Source of the DNA: NCEH01 sp043195135
Lineage (GTDB): Bacteria; Pseudomonadota; Alphaproteobacteria; Rhizobiales; Xanthobacteraceae
Assembly: GCF_043195135.1 (NCBI RefSeq)
Contig: NZ_JBAFWP010000019.1
Strand: one strand, 5' to 3'
DNA: 64,000 bases
This document shows, one piece after another, positions 25,935-33,867 of this stretch (within the stretch, counting starts at the first letter, position 1; each line of letters begins with the position of its first letter). The notes under the pieces are model-generated. The model saw only the letters and a list, made by a program, of their open reading frames with translations, was not told the DNA's origin and did no database searches. The translations under genes were made by a program, and so were the position numbers.

Positions 25935-28262
25935 ATGAACGAGATCAAGAAGGTCGCCGTCATCGGCGCGGGCGTCATGGGCGCCGGCATCGCCGCCCAT
26001 GTGGCCAATGCGGGCATTCCGGTGCTGCTGCTGGATATCGTCCCGCAGGGCGCCGATAACCGCAATGCCATCGCCGAAGGCGCCATCGCGCGCCTGCTGA
26101 AGGCGGACCCCGCCGCCTTCATGTCCAAGGCCGCCGCCAAGCTGGTGACGCCGGGCAATATCGAGGACCATCTCGACCAGCTCGCCACCTGCGACTGGAT
26201 CGTGGAAGCGGTGATCGAGCGGCTCGACATCAAGCAGGCGCTCTACGCGAAGATCGAGGCCGCGCGCGCCCCCGGCAGCGCGGTGTCCTCCAACACCTCC
26301 ACCATCCCGCTGGCCGATCTCACCGCCGGCCTGCCGGACAGCTTCGCCCGCGATTTCCTCATCACCCATTTCTTCAATCCGCCGCGCTACATGCGGCTGC
26401 TGGAGATCGTCGCCGGCCCCAAGACCGATCCCGCCACCGTAGCCAAGGTCTCGGCCTTCGCCGACGTGAAGCTCGGCAAGACCGTGGTGACCTGCAAGGA
26501 CACGCCCGGCTTCATCGCCAATCGCCTCGGCACCTTCTGGCTCAATCTCGCGGTCGGCGAAGCCATCGAGACCGGGCTGAAGGTGGAAGAAGCCGACGCC
26601 GTCATGGGCCGCCCGTTCGGCATTCCCAAGACCGGAATTTTCGGCCTGCTCGATCTCGTGGGGCTGGATCTGATGCCCCACGTCCAGGGCAGCCTGGAAC
26701 GCGCGCTTCCCAAGAGCGATGCGTTCCATGCCACGCTGCGGGACATCCCCCTGGTCAAGACCATGATCGAGACCGGATACACGGGCCGCAAGGGCAAGGG
26801 CGGCTTCTATCGGCTGAACCGCGAGAACGGCGGCAAGCTGAAGGAAGCCATCGATTTGTCCACCGGCGCGTATCGCCCGCAGGAGAAGGCGGCACTGCCG
26901 GAGCTGGAGGACGGCGGCGGCAAGGACCTGCTCGCCCTTCTCTCCGCCCCCGGCGCGGCCGGGCGCTATGCCTGGGCGGTGATGGGGCGCACGCTCGCCT
27001 ATGCCGCGCGCCTGGTGGGCGAGGCGGCGGACGACGTGGTCGCCATCGATGAGGCCATGCGCCTCGGCTATAATTGGAAATGGGGCCCGTTCGAGCTGAT
27101 CGACAGGATCGACGCGGCAAACCTCATCGCCCGCCTTAAGGCGGATGGGGAAGAGATTCCCGCTTTGCTCGCCAGCGCCGAAACAAAACCCTTCTACCGG
27201 GTGGAAAACGGCAAGCGGCAATATCTCGGCCGCGACGGCGCCTATCACGACGTGGTGCGCCCGGGCGGCGTGCTGTTGCTCGCCGACATCAAGCTCAACA
27301 GCGAGTCCTTGATGAAGAACGGCTCGGCGGCGCTGTGGGACATCGGCGACGGCGTGGTGTGCCTGGAATTCACCAGCAAGGGCAATTCCCTGGACGAAGG
27401 CATCATCACCTTGCTCGGCAAGGCGACGCGTCTTGTGAAGGACAAGTACAAGGCGCTCGTGATCTATAATGAGGGCACGAACTTCTCCGTCGGCGCCAAT
27501 CTCGGCCTTGCCTTGTTCGCCTGCAACATCGCCGCGTTCGGCGAGGTGGAGAAGCTCGTCGCGACCGGGCAGAAAGCCTATCAGGACCTCAAATACGCCC
27601 CCTTCCCCGTCGTCTCCGCGCCTGCGGGCATGGCGCTCGGCGGCGGCTGCGAGATCCTGCTGCATTCCGATGCGGTTCAGGCCCATGCGGAAAGCTATAT
27701 CGGGCTTGTGGAATGCGGCGTCGGCCTGCTCCCGGGCTGGGGCGGATGTAAGGAAATGCTGACCCGCTGGCAGAACGCCAAGGGGATGCCCAAGGGTCCC
27801 ATGCCGGCGACCTCCAAGGTGTTCGAACTGGTGAGCGTCGCCACCGTCTCCAAATCCGCCGCCGAGGCGAAGGAATATCTGTTCCTGCGCGACAGCGACG
27901 GCATCACCATGAACCGCGATCGCCTGCTGGCGGATGCCAAGGCCAAGGCCCTGGCGCTGGCGGAAAACTATGTGCCGCCGAAGCCCAAGGACCTCACCTT
28001 GCCCGGCCCGTCCGGCAAGACGGCCCTGGTGATGGCGGCGGAAGGCTTCCACCGGCGGGGCATCGCCACCAAGCACGACCTGGTGGTGGCCGGCGCGCTC
28101 GCCGAGGTGCTGTCCGGCGGCAAGGCGGACCATATCGAGCCGGTGACGGAAGCCCAAGTGCTGGAACTGGAGCGGGCGAACTTCATGCGCCTCATCAGGA
28201 CCAATGCGACGCTCGCCCGCATCGAGCACACGCTGGAAACCGGCCGCCCGCTGCGGAATTAA
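25935..28262 (+). CDS. FadN-type 3-hydroxyacyl-CoA dehydrogenase / enoyl-CoA hydratase
   Basis: 775 residues that carry both middle steps of beta-oxidation. The order is reversed relative to E. coli FadB: the NAD-binding dehydrogenase comes first (KKVAVIGAGVMGAGIA, Gly11-Gly16; catalytic His145 in FLITHFFNPPRYM) with its C-terminal domain after it (CKDTPGFIANRLGTFW), and the enoyl-CoA hydratase fold is last (FTSKGNSLDEGIITLLGK, SAPAGMALGGGCEILLHSD, Glu in YIGLVECGVGLLPGWGG). This dehydrogenase-first layout is that of Bacillus FadN. The start at 25935 (MNEIKKVAVIG) is 15 bases after the thiolase stop, preceded by GGAGCG. Upstream in-frame sequence overlaps the thiolase and is not real. Confidence 0.94.
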   Translation: MNEIKKVAVIGAGVMGAGIAAHVANAGIPVLLLDIVPQGADNRNAIAEGAIARLLKADPAAFMSKAAAKLVTPGNIEDHLDQLATCDWIVEAVIERLDIKQALYAKIEAARAPGSAVSSNTSTIPLADLTAGLPDSFARDFLITHFFNPPRYMRLLEIVAGPKTDPATVAKVSAFADVKLGKTVVTCKDTPGFIANRLGTFWLNLAVGEAIETGLKVEEADAVMGRPFGIPKTGIFGLLDLVGLDLMPHVQGSLERALPKSDAFHATLRDIPLVKTMIETGYTGRKGKGGFYRLNRENGGKLKEAIDLSTGAYRPQEKAALPELEDGGGKDLLALLSAPGAAGRYAWAVMGRTLAYAARLVGEAADDVVAIDEAMRLGYNWKWGPFELIDRIDAANLIARLKADGEEIPALLASAETKPFYRVENGKRQYLGRDGAYHDVVRPGGVLLLADIKLNSESLMKNGSAALWDIGDGVVCLEFTSKGNSLDEGIITLLGKATRLVKDKYKALVIYNEGTNFSVGANLGLALFACNIAAFGEVEKLVATGQKAYQDLKYAPFPVVSAPAGMALGGGCEILLHSDAVQAHAESYIGLVECGVGLLPGWGGCKEMLTRWQNAKGMPKGPMPATSKVFELVSVATVSKSAAEAKEYLFLRDSDGITMNRDRLLADAKAKALALAENYVPPKPKDLTLPGPSGKTALVMAAEGFHRRGIATKHDLVVAGALAEVLSGGKADHIEPVTEAQVLELERANFMRLIRTNATLARIEHTLETGRPLRN

Positions 28263-28281
28263 GTGGCATCGCCTGAACAGT

Positions 28282-28399
28282 CCCCTCTCCCGCTTGCGGG
28301 GGAGGGCTAGGGAGGGGGAAGGGGCATTTCCGCCTGGGCAGGCATCGGCTCTGCGTCATCTGCCCCTCCCCGCCCCTCCCCCGCTTGCGGGAGAGGGAG
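28282..28399. repeat. Palindromic intergenic repeat between fadN-type and acyl-CoA dehydrogenase genes
   Basis: A 118-base imperfect inverted repeat. Each end carries a hairpin built on CTCCCGCTTGCGGG, and the two ends are complementary to one another over much of their length, so the transcript could fold into a long cruciform. Such CTCCC-rich, CGCTTGCG-containing sequences are common short repeats in proteobacterial genomes. Lying inside the operon, it may set mRNA stability. Confidence 0.7.
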
Positions 28400-28456
28400 T
28401 TAACCCAGGAACATGAGCCTCTCGGAGAGGCCGCAAAGGACAACGGGAGAGCGACC

Positions 28457-30247
28457 ATGCAGACGTATCAGCCCCCGCTCCGCGACATGCGCTTCGTGCT
28501 GCACGAACTGCATGGCAGCGAAAGCCTGAAGGACATGAAGGGCCTCGAAGACGTCACGCCCGATCTCATCGACGCGGTGCTGGAAGAAGCCGGCAAGCTG
28601 GTGACCGAGGTGCTGGCGCCCATCAATATGGCGGCCGACCAGGAAGGCTGCACCTATGAGAACGGCGTGGTGCGCACGCCCAAGGGCTTCAAGCAGGCCT
28701 ATGAGACCTATCGCGAGGGCGGCTGGAACGGCATCGCCTGCGATCCGGAATGGGGCGGCCAGGGCCTGCCGGCGAGCGTCACCAAGTTCATCGAGGAGAT
28801 GATGTGCTCGGCGAACCTTGCCTTCGGCCTTTATCCCGGCCTCACCCACGGGGCCTATATCGCGCTGAAGAACCACGCCTCGCAGGAGCTGAAGGAACGC
28901 TATCTGCCGAAGATGGTGGAAGGGGTCTGGACCGGCACCATGTGCCTCACCGAGCCCCATTGCGGCACCGACCTCGGCCTGCTGCGCACCAAGGCGACCC
29001 CCCAGGGCGACGGCAGCTATGCCATCACCGGCAACAAGATCTTCATCTCGGCCGGCGAGCATGACCTGACCGAGAACATCATCCACCTGGTGCTGGCGCG
29101 CCTGCCGGACGCGCCCAAGGGCATCAAGGGCATCAGCCTGTTCCTGGTGCCGAAGTTCCTGCCCACCGAGGACGGCCGCCCGGGCATGCGCAACGGCGTG
29201 CAATGCACCGGCATCGAGCACAAGATGGGCATCCACGGCTCCGCGACGTGCCAGCTCTCGTTCGACGAGGCCACCGGCTGGCTGGTCGGCGAGCCGCACA
29301 AGGGCATGCGGGCCATGTTCTCCATGATGAATTCCGAGCGCCTGTCCGTCGGCACGCAAGGGCTCGGGGTGGGGGAAGCCGCCTATCAGGGCGCCGTGAC
29401 CTATGCCAAGGAGCGCCTCCAGGGCCGCGCGCTGACCGGGGCGAAATATCCCGACAAGCCGGCGGACCCGATCATCGTGCATCCCGATGTGCGGCGCACG
29501 CTCATGACCATGCGCGCCTATAACGAGGGCTGCCGCGCGCTGTCCGGCTGGGTGGCGCGCAACCTCGACCTGATGGAGCGCTCCAACGACCCGGAAGAGC
29601 GCCAGCGGGCGGAGGATTTCACCGCTCTGATGACGCCGATCGTGAAGGCCATGTTCACCGATCTCGGCTTCACCAATGCCTCGCTCGGCGTGCAGGTCTA
29701 TGGCGGCCACGGCTACATCCGCGACCATGGCATGGAGCAATATCTGCGCGATGCGCGGATCGCCATGATCTATGAGGGCACCAACGGCGTGCAGGCGCTG
29801 GATCTCGTGGGCCGCAAGCTCGGCGCCCATACCGGGCGCTATCTGCGCGCCTTCTTCCATCCGGTGCTGAACTATATCGACGCCAAGCTGGACGATCCGG
29901 ACCTCGGGCCGCTGGTGGGCCCGCTCGGCAAGGCGTTCGGCGCGCTCCAGCTGGCCACCGCCCATATCGCCGAGAAGGGCCTGAAGGACCCGGACGAGGC
30001 GGGCGCCGCGGCCACCGAATATCTGCGGCTGTTCGGGCTGGTCGCGCTCGGCTACATGTGGGTACGCATGGCGGAAGTGGCGCTGCAAAAGCGCGGCGCG
30101 GCCAATGGCGAGGCCGCCTTCTACGAAGCCAAGATCGTCACCGCGCGCTTCTTCATCGATCGCCTGCTGCCCGAAGTGGCGGCCCTGTGGGGCTCCATCA
30201 AGGCCGGCAAGGCGTCCATGATGGCGCTGGACGACGCCGCCTTCTGA
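28457..30247 (+). CDS. Acyl-CoA dehydrogenase (FadE/DmdC-like, long form)
   Basis: 596-residue FAD enzyme introducing the trans-2 double bond of beta-oxidation. The size and layout match the long acyl-CoA dehydrogenases like DmdC, with a short N-terminal extension, helical domain, beta-barrel and C-terminal helices. Landmarks are YPGLTHGAYIALKNHAS, GTMCLTEPHCGTDLGLLRT, GNKIFISAGEHDL, IEHKMGIHGSATCQL and QVYGGHGYIRDHGMEQYLRDARIAMIYEGTNGVQALD; the Glu in IYEGTNG is the usual catalytic base. The start at 28457 is preceded by GGGAGAG. It follows a palindromic repeat and precedes an SCP2 gene; electron transfer flavoprotein genes are not in the window. Confidence 0.95.
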   Translation: MQTYQPPLRDMRFVLHELHGSESLKDMKGLEDVTPDLIDAVLEEAGKLVTEVLAPINMAADQEGCTYENGVVRTPKGFKQAYETYREGGWNGIACDPEWGGQGLPASVTKFIEEMMCSANLAFGLYPGLTHGAYIALKNHASQELKERYLPKMVEGVWTGTMCLTEPHCGTDLGLLRTKATPQGDGSYAITGNKIFISAGEHDLTENIIHLVLARLPDAPKGIKGISLFLVPKFLPTEDGRPGMRNGVQCTGIEHKMGIHGSATCQLSFDEATGWLVGEPHKGMRAMFSMMNSERLSVGTQGLGVGEAAYQGAVTYAKERLQGRALTGAKYPDKPADPIIVHPDVRRTLMTMRAYNEGCRALSGWVARNLDLMERSNDPEERQRAEDFTALMTPIVKAMFTDLGFTNASLGVQVYGGHGYIRDHGMEQYLRDARIAMIYEGTNGVQALDLVGRKLGAHTGRYLRAFFHPVLNYIDAKLDDPDLGPLVGPLGKAFGALQLATAHIAEKGLKDPDEAGAAATEYLRLFGLVALGYMWVRMAEVALQKRGAANGEAAFYEAKIVTARFFIDRLLPEVAALWGSIKAGKASMMALDDAAF

Positions 30248-30327
30248 GCCTACCCCGGGGCGTGCCGAGGGCGCGCCCCTTCTCTGGACGCGCCGCCTGG
30301 GCGCGGCACCCGCATGCAGGACAGACC

Positions 30328-30636
30328 ATGGCTGACCTTTCCTCCCTCATCGAACTCATGAACGACCGCGCCGGCGCCCTGAGCGAGCTCGGCTATCGCG
30401 TGCGGTTCGACCTGACCGACACCGACGAATCCATCCTGCTGGATGCCACCGGCCCGGCCGTTGAGGTGAGCGAGGGCACCGGCGAGGCGGATGCCGTGCT
30501 CAAGCTCTCCACCGATACGCTGGACAAGCTCATCACCGGCCGCATCGGTCCCATGCTGGCCTTCTCCACCGGCCGGCTGCGGGTCGAGGGCTCGCAGGGG
30601 GTGGCGCTGAAGCTCGCCGGCCTGCTGGACAGCTGA
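30328..30636 (+). CDS. SCP2 sterol-binding domain protein
   Basis: 102 residues, an entire SCP2 fold: MADLSSLIELMNDRAGALSELGYRVRFDLTD, then VLKLSTDTLDKLITGRIGPMLAFSTGRLRVEGSQGVALKLAGLL. SCP2 domains carry hydrophobic ligands such as acyl-CoA. The gene begins 80 bases after the acyl-CoA dehydrogenase and is likely the last of the operon, suggesting an acyl-CoA carrier role for this beta-oxidation block. The start is the ATG at 30328. Confidence 0.9.
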   Translation: MADLSSLIELMNDRAGALSELGYRVRFDLTDTDESILLDATGPAVEVSEGTGEADAVLKLSTDTLDKLITGRIGPMLAFSTGRLRVEGSQGVALKLAGLLDS

Positions 30637-30920
30637 GGGCGCCGGAGGCGGCCCGGCCGCCTCCCCTGCCTCATGGAATCCGGGCATCGGTTAGCAATTG
30701 GAAGTATTCAAACCTGCGCTTTATCGGTCGCGAAGTTCCGCTCAAGTTCATTTAACTGTCACAGGCACGGCCGATTTTATTAAGACAGAGCGCGATCTTA
30801 ACCATGAGCCGGCAATAAACTTTCCCACCAGCAAAGAGCCGCCCGGGTCTGGTAAAGCGCGACCGCGGTGGTAATGTGCCAGCCGCAGTGACGGATTCAC
30901 GTCTGCCCTGGGAGAGATCG

Positions 30921-31454
30921 ATGAAATCTGTGATTTTCGGCGCGCTGTTCGCGATGGTCGGCGCCATCGGGATGGCGAACGCCCAAGGCGCCAAGCCTGC
31001 CAATACCGAGGAAATGAAGCCGGCCAACTGGCTGTTCGTGCAGGTCGCCGATTCGGTCACGGTCGACGACAAGACGATCACGCTGAAGGGCATCGCCCCC
31101 CAGACCCTCATGTTCTCCGATCGTCCGGAGCGGATGACCGGCGATGCGCCGACCGCCAACTTCGTGAAGTTCTGGAACACCGGCAAGGACAGCTTCCAGA
31201 AGGATGCCCCGAACGCCACGCTCGCCGTGACCGTTGACGGCAAGCCCGTGACCGCCGTGGTCGAGCTCACCAATCCGGTGCTCAATGGCGACACGCTGGT
31301 CTATAACTACAAGCTGCTGAGCGACGAGAAGCCGGCTTCCGGCACCAATGCCAGCCTGTTCATCGACTGGTGGTATGGCTACGGCCCCTATTGGCACCCC
31401 GGCTATTGCTGGCGCGGCCCCTACGGCGGCCTGCACTGCCGCCCGGGCTGGTGA
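30921..31454 (+). CDS. Secreted protein of unknown function, aromatic Gly/Trp-rich C-terminus
   Basis: 177 residues with a signal peptide (about 1-22, cut after MANA). The mature part has FVQVADSVTVDDKTITLKGI, then a beta-rich segment (AVTVDGKPVTAVVELTNPVLNGDTLVYNYKLL), and ends with a strongly aromatic tail, WWYGYGPYWHPGYCWRGPYG followed by GLHCRPGW, holding two Cys that could pair. No family I can name with confidence. A GGGAGAG site precedes the ATG at 30921. An intrinsic terminator follows. Confidence 0.85.
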   Translation: MKSVIFGALFAMVGAIGMANAQGAKPANTEEMKPANWLFVQVADSVTVDDKTITLKGIAPQTLMFSDRPERMTGDAPTANFVKFWNTGKDSFQKDAPNATLAVTVDGKPVTAVVELTNPVLNGDTLVYNYKLLSDEKPASGTNASLFIDWWYGYGPYWHPGYCWRGPYGGLHCRPGW

Positions 31455-31482
31455 GCCCTCGCTTTTCTGATGCCTGAAACGA

Positions 31483-31522
31483 AGACCCCCGCCCGGCTCG
31501 GCCGCGGCGGGGGTTTTCTTTT
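31483..31522 (+). terminator. Intrinsic terminator after the secreted protein gene
   Basis: ACCCCCGCC pairs with GGCGGGGGT across a CG-rich loop and is followed by TTTTCTTTT. It lies about 30 bases after the stop at 31454 and between convergent genes. On the minus strand only weak T-richness follows, so it mainly serves the plus strand. Confidence 0.85.
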
Positions 31523-31577
31523 GTGGTGCGGCGCGCGGCAGCCTTGCGGATGCCGCCACGCCGCGGCCGAAAATGGC

Positions 31578-32003
31578 TCAGGCGACTTCGAGGCCGACGT
31601 CCACATTGTTGCGGGTGGCGTTGGAATAGGGGCAGATCTGATGCGCCTTGGCCACCAGGGCCTCGGCCTGGGCGTGATCGATGCCGGGCAGCGAGATCTT
31701 CAGCGCCGCGGTGATGCCGAAGCCGCCTTCCGAGCGCGGGCCGATGCCGATGGTGGCGGTGACGGTGGCGTCGGCGGGGATATGCACCTTTTCCTGGGCG
31801 CCGACGACCTTCAGCGCGCCGAGGAAGCACGCGGAATAGCCGGCCGCGAACAATTGTTCGGGATTATTGCCTTCGCCGCCGGCGCCGCCGAGTTCCTTCG
31901 GGGTGGTCAGCTTCACGTCCAGCGTGCCGTCGGCCGTGGTGGAGCGGCCGTCGCGGCCCCCGGTGGCGGTGGCCTGGGTGGTGTATTTCACGTCGACAGT
32001 CAT
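31578..32003 (-). CDS. ohr: Organic hydroperoxide resistance protein (Ohr subfamily)
   Basis: 141 residues of the Ohr/OsmC fold, a thiol peroxidase that removes organic peroxides. The two redox Cys are in GYSACFLGALKV and in HQICPYSNATRNNV, the second marking Ohr rather than OsmC. GGRDGRSTTADGTLDVKLTTPKELGG is also typical. A GGAGAC ribosome site stands ahead of the ATG. A short palindrome about 100 bases upstream looks like an OhrR operator, but no ohrR gene is nearby. It is divergent from the citrate-type carrier. Confidence 0.96.
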   Translation of the reverse strand: MTVDVKYTTQATATGGRDGRSTTADGTLDVKLTTPKELGGAGGEGNNPEQLFAAGYSACFLGALKVVGAQEKVHIPADATVTATIGIGPRSEGGFGITAALKISLPGIDHAQAEALVAKAHQICPYSNATRNNVDVGLEVA

Positions 32004-32103
32004 GGGATGTCTCCTTCGAAAATCCGTTTCAGACGCTGCGGCAACCGCTTCGTTCGCTGGGCACGAGCCCCGGCGGCGACCTCATGACGATTTATATATC
32101 TCA

Positions 32104-32114
32104 CGATTAAATCG
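32104..32114. promoter_or_regulatory. OhrR-like operator palindrome between ohr and the MFS gene
   Basis: CGATTAAATCG is a perfect 11-base palindrome in an AT-rich island (about 32085-32135). With flanks it reads CACGATTAAATCGCA, close in shape to the OhrR operator core TACAATTAAATTGTA. It is about 100 bases upstream of the ohr start. The divergent carrier gene could share it. Confidence 0.5.
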
Positions 32115-32267
32115 CACGCAATATATTTTTGCATGCGCTCCGCTACCGCCGCGCCACACGCTCCGCAGCAGCGCCGCGCGCGCCGGCGCGCCATTGCCTG
32201 CGGCGGGAAAGCTCCTTATCCAGAGAGGGTTGCAGCGAGCGGCGGCGCACCGCCCATGGAGAACGCG

Positions 32268-33581
32268 ATGTCCGAGACCGCGCATATGGACGCCAGCCTG
32301 CCCCGCAAATCTCCCTCGAAAGCCGCCACGGTCTTCCGCGTCACCAGTGGCAACTTCCTGGAGATGTTCGACTTCTTCCTGTTCGGATTCTATGCCACGC
32401 ACCTCGCCGCGGCATTCTTTCCGGTGCACGACGCGTTCGCCTCCCTGATGCTGACCTTCGGCACGTTCGGCGCGGGCTTCCTGATGCGTCCGCTGGGCGC
32501 CATCATTCTCGGCGCCTATGTGGACAAGATCGGCCGCCGCAAGGGCCTGATCCTGACCTTGGCGATCATGTCGTGCGGCACCATCCTGGTGGCCTTCGTC
32601 CCGGGCTATGCCACCATCGGGCTGCTGGCGCCCTTCCTCGTGCTGATCGGCCGGCTGCTCCAGGGCTTTTCCGCCGGCGTGGAACTGGGCGGGGTCTCGG
32701 TCTATCTCTCGGAAATGGCGACGCCCGGCCACAAGGGCTTCTACGTCAGCTTCCAGTCCGCGAGCCAGCAGGTGGCGATCATCGTCGCCGCCGCCCTCGG
32801 CTTCGCGCTGAACGAATGGATGAGCCCGCAGGCCGTCTCCGACTGGGGCTGGCGCATCCCCTTCTTCATCGGCTGCCTGATCGTGCCGTTCATCTTCGTC
32901 ATCCGCACCTCGCTCCAGGAGACCGAGGAATTTCTCGCCCGCAAGCATCGCCCCGACGCCGGCGAGATCTTTCGCTCCATGCTCACGAACTGGCCGCTGG
33001 TGCTGGCGGGCATGATGCTGGTGGTGATGACGACCGTGTCCTTCTACCTGATCACGGTCTATACCCCCACCTTCGGCCGCGCCGTCCTGAAGCTGAGCGC
33101 CGCCGACAGCCTGATCGTCACCTTCTGCATCGGCGTGTCGAATTTCTTCTGGCTGCCGGTGATGGGCGCGCTGTCCGATCGGGTCGGGCGCTGGCCGCTG
33201 CTGGCGGGCTTTTCCCTGCTCGCCCTGGTCACCGGCTATCCCACGCTCGCCTGGCTGGTGAGCGACCCCACCTTCGGCCGCATGCTGCTGGTGGAGCTGT
33301 GGCTCTCGTTCCTGTACGCGAGCTATAACGGCGCCATGGTCGTCGCGCTCACCGAAGTCATGCCGGTGAACGTGCGGACCTCCGGCTTCTCGCTCGCCTA
33401 CAGCCTCGCCACGGCTTTGTTCGGCGGCTTCACGCCCGCCGCCTGCACCTGGCTCATCGAGGCGACGGGCGACAAGGCCGCGCCGGGCCTGTGGCTGGGG
33501 TTCGCGGCCCTGTGCGGCCTGCTGGCCACCGCCGCGCTCTACATCCAGCGCAATGGCCGCAGCCTCGTCGGGACGATCTAG
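32268..33581 (+). CDS. MFS transporter, metabolite:H+ symporter family, citrate/tricarballylate type
   Basis: 437 residues with 12 hydrophobic segments, closest to the CitA/TcuC group that imports citrate-like acids with protons. MHS landmarks are GNFLEMFDFFLFGFYATHLA near the N-terminus, DKIGRRKGLILTLAIM after helix 2, RLLQGFSAGVELGGVSVYLSEMA, and the second half's PVMGALSDRVGRWPLL. The start was set at ATG 32268, which has GGAGA six bases upstream; ATG at 32256 lacks a site. Substrate is inferred from family. It is divergent from ohr. Confidence 0.92.
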   Translation: MSETAHMDASLPRKSPSKAATVFRVTSGNFLEMFDFFLFGFYATHLAAAFFPVHDAFASLMLTFGTFGAGFLMRPLGAIILGAYVDKIGRRKGLILTLAIMSCGTILVAFVPGYATIGLLAPFLVLIGRLLQGFSAGVELGGVSVYLSEMATPGHKGFYVSFQSASQQVAIIVAAALGFALNEWMSPQAVSDWGWRIPFFIGCLIVPFIFVIRTSLQETEEFLARKHRPDAGEIFRSMLTNWPLVLAGMMLVVMTTVSFYLITVYTPTFGRAVLKLSAADSLIVTFCIGVSNFFWLPVMGALSDRVGRWPLLAGFSLLALVTGYPTLAWLVSDPTFGRMLLVELWLSFLYASYNGAMVVALTEVMPVNVRTSGFSLAYSLATALFGGFTPAACTWLIEATGDKAAPGLWLGFAALCGLLATAALYIQRNGRSLVGTI

Positions 33582-33620
33582 ACCGGTCGTGTCTCAAGAT
33601 CCGGCGCGAGGGCGACAAAG

Positions 33621-33715
33621 CACTGTCATGTGCGGACATGTCCCCGTGCATCCGCGCGGCACCGTCGGCACCGGCTTTTCAAGGCCCGTGCAGCCGTCCC
33701 GGCCGTGACGAACGG
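33621..33715. repeat. Hyphomicrobiales GTCATG-type intergenic repeat, copy 1
   Basis: The left arm GTCATG...GTCCCCGTGCATCCGCGCGG matches position for position most of the copy at 63919-64000. Its far end contains GCAGCCGTCCCGGCCGTGACGA, a degenerate inverted mate of the left arm. That arrangement fits a known family of short palindromic repeats built around GTCATGCCCGGG...GGGCATCCACG. It sits between the MFS gene and the sensor kinase. Confidence 0.7.
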
Positions 33716-33867
33716 TGAAGGCACGACAAGCGCGCGCACCTGGCCTCGGGCCCTTCGCGGATACACCGCGCCCCCGAAGGTCGATCGGACCCAAGGGCGC
33801 GTTTTCGGGCCAACGGGTCGTCGGTTCGCCTGGCGATGCGGCAGGTGCAATGCGATGCCTCGTTGAA

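Noticed and set aside
25854..28229. Minus-strand open frame of 791 codons opposite the FadN-type gene
   Set aside because: Antisense shadow of a clearly conserved enzyme.
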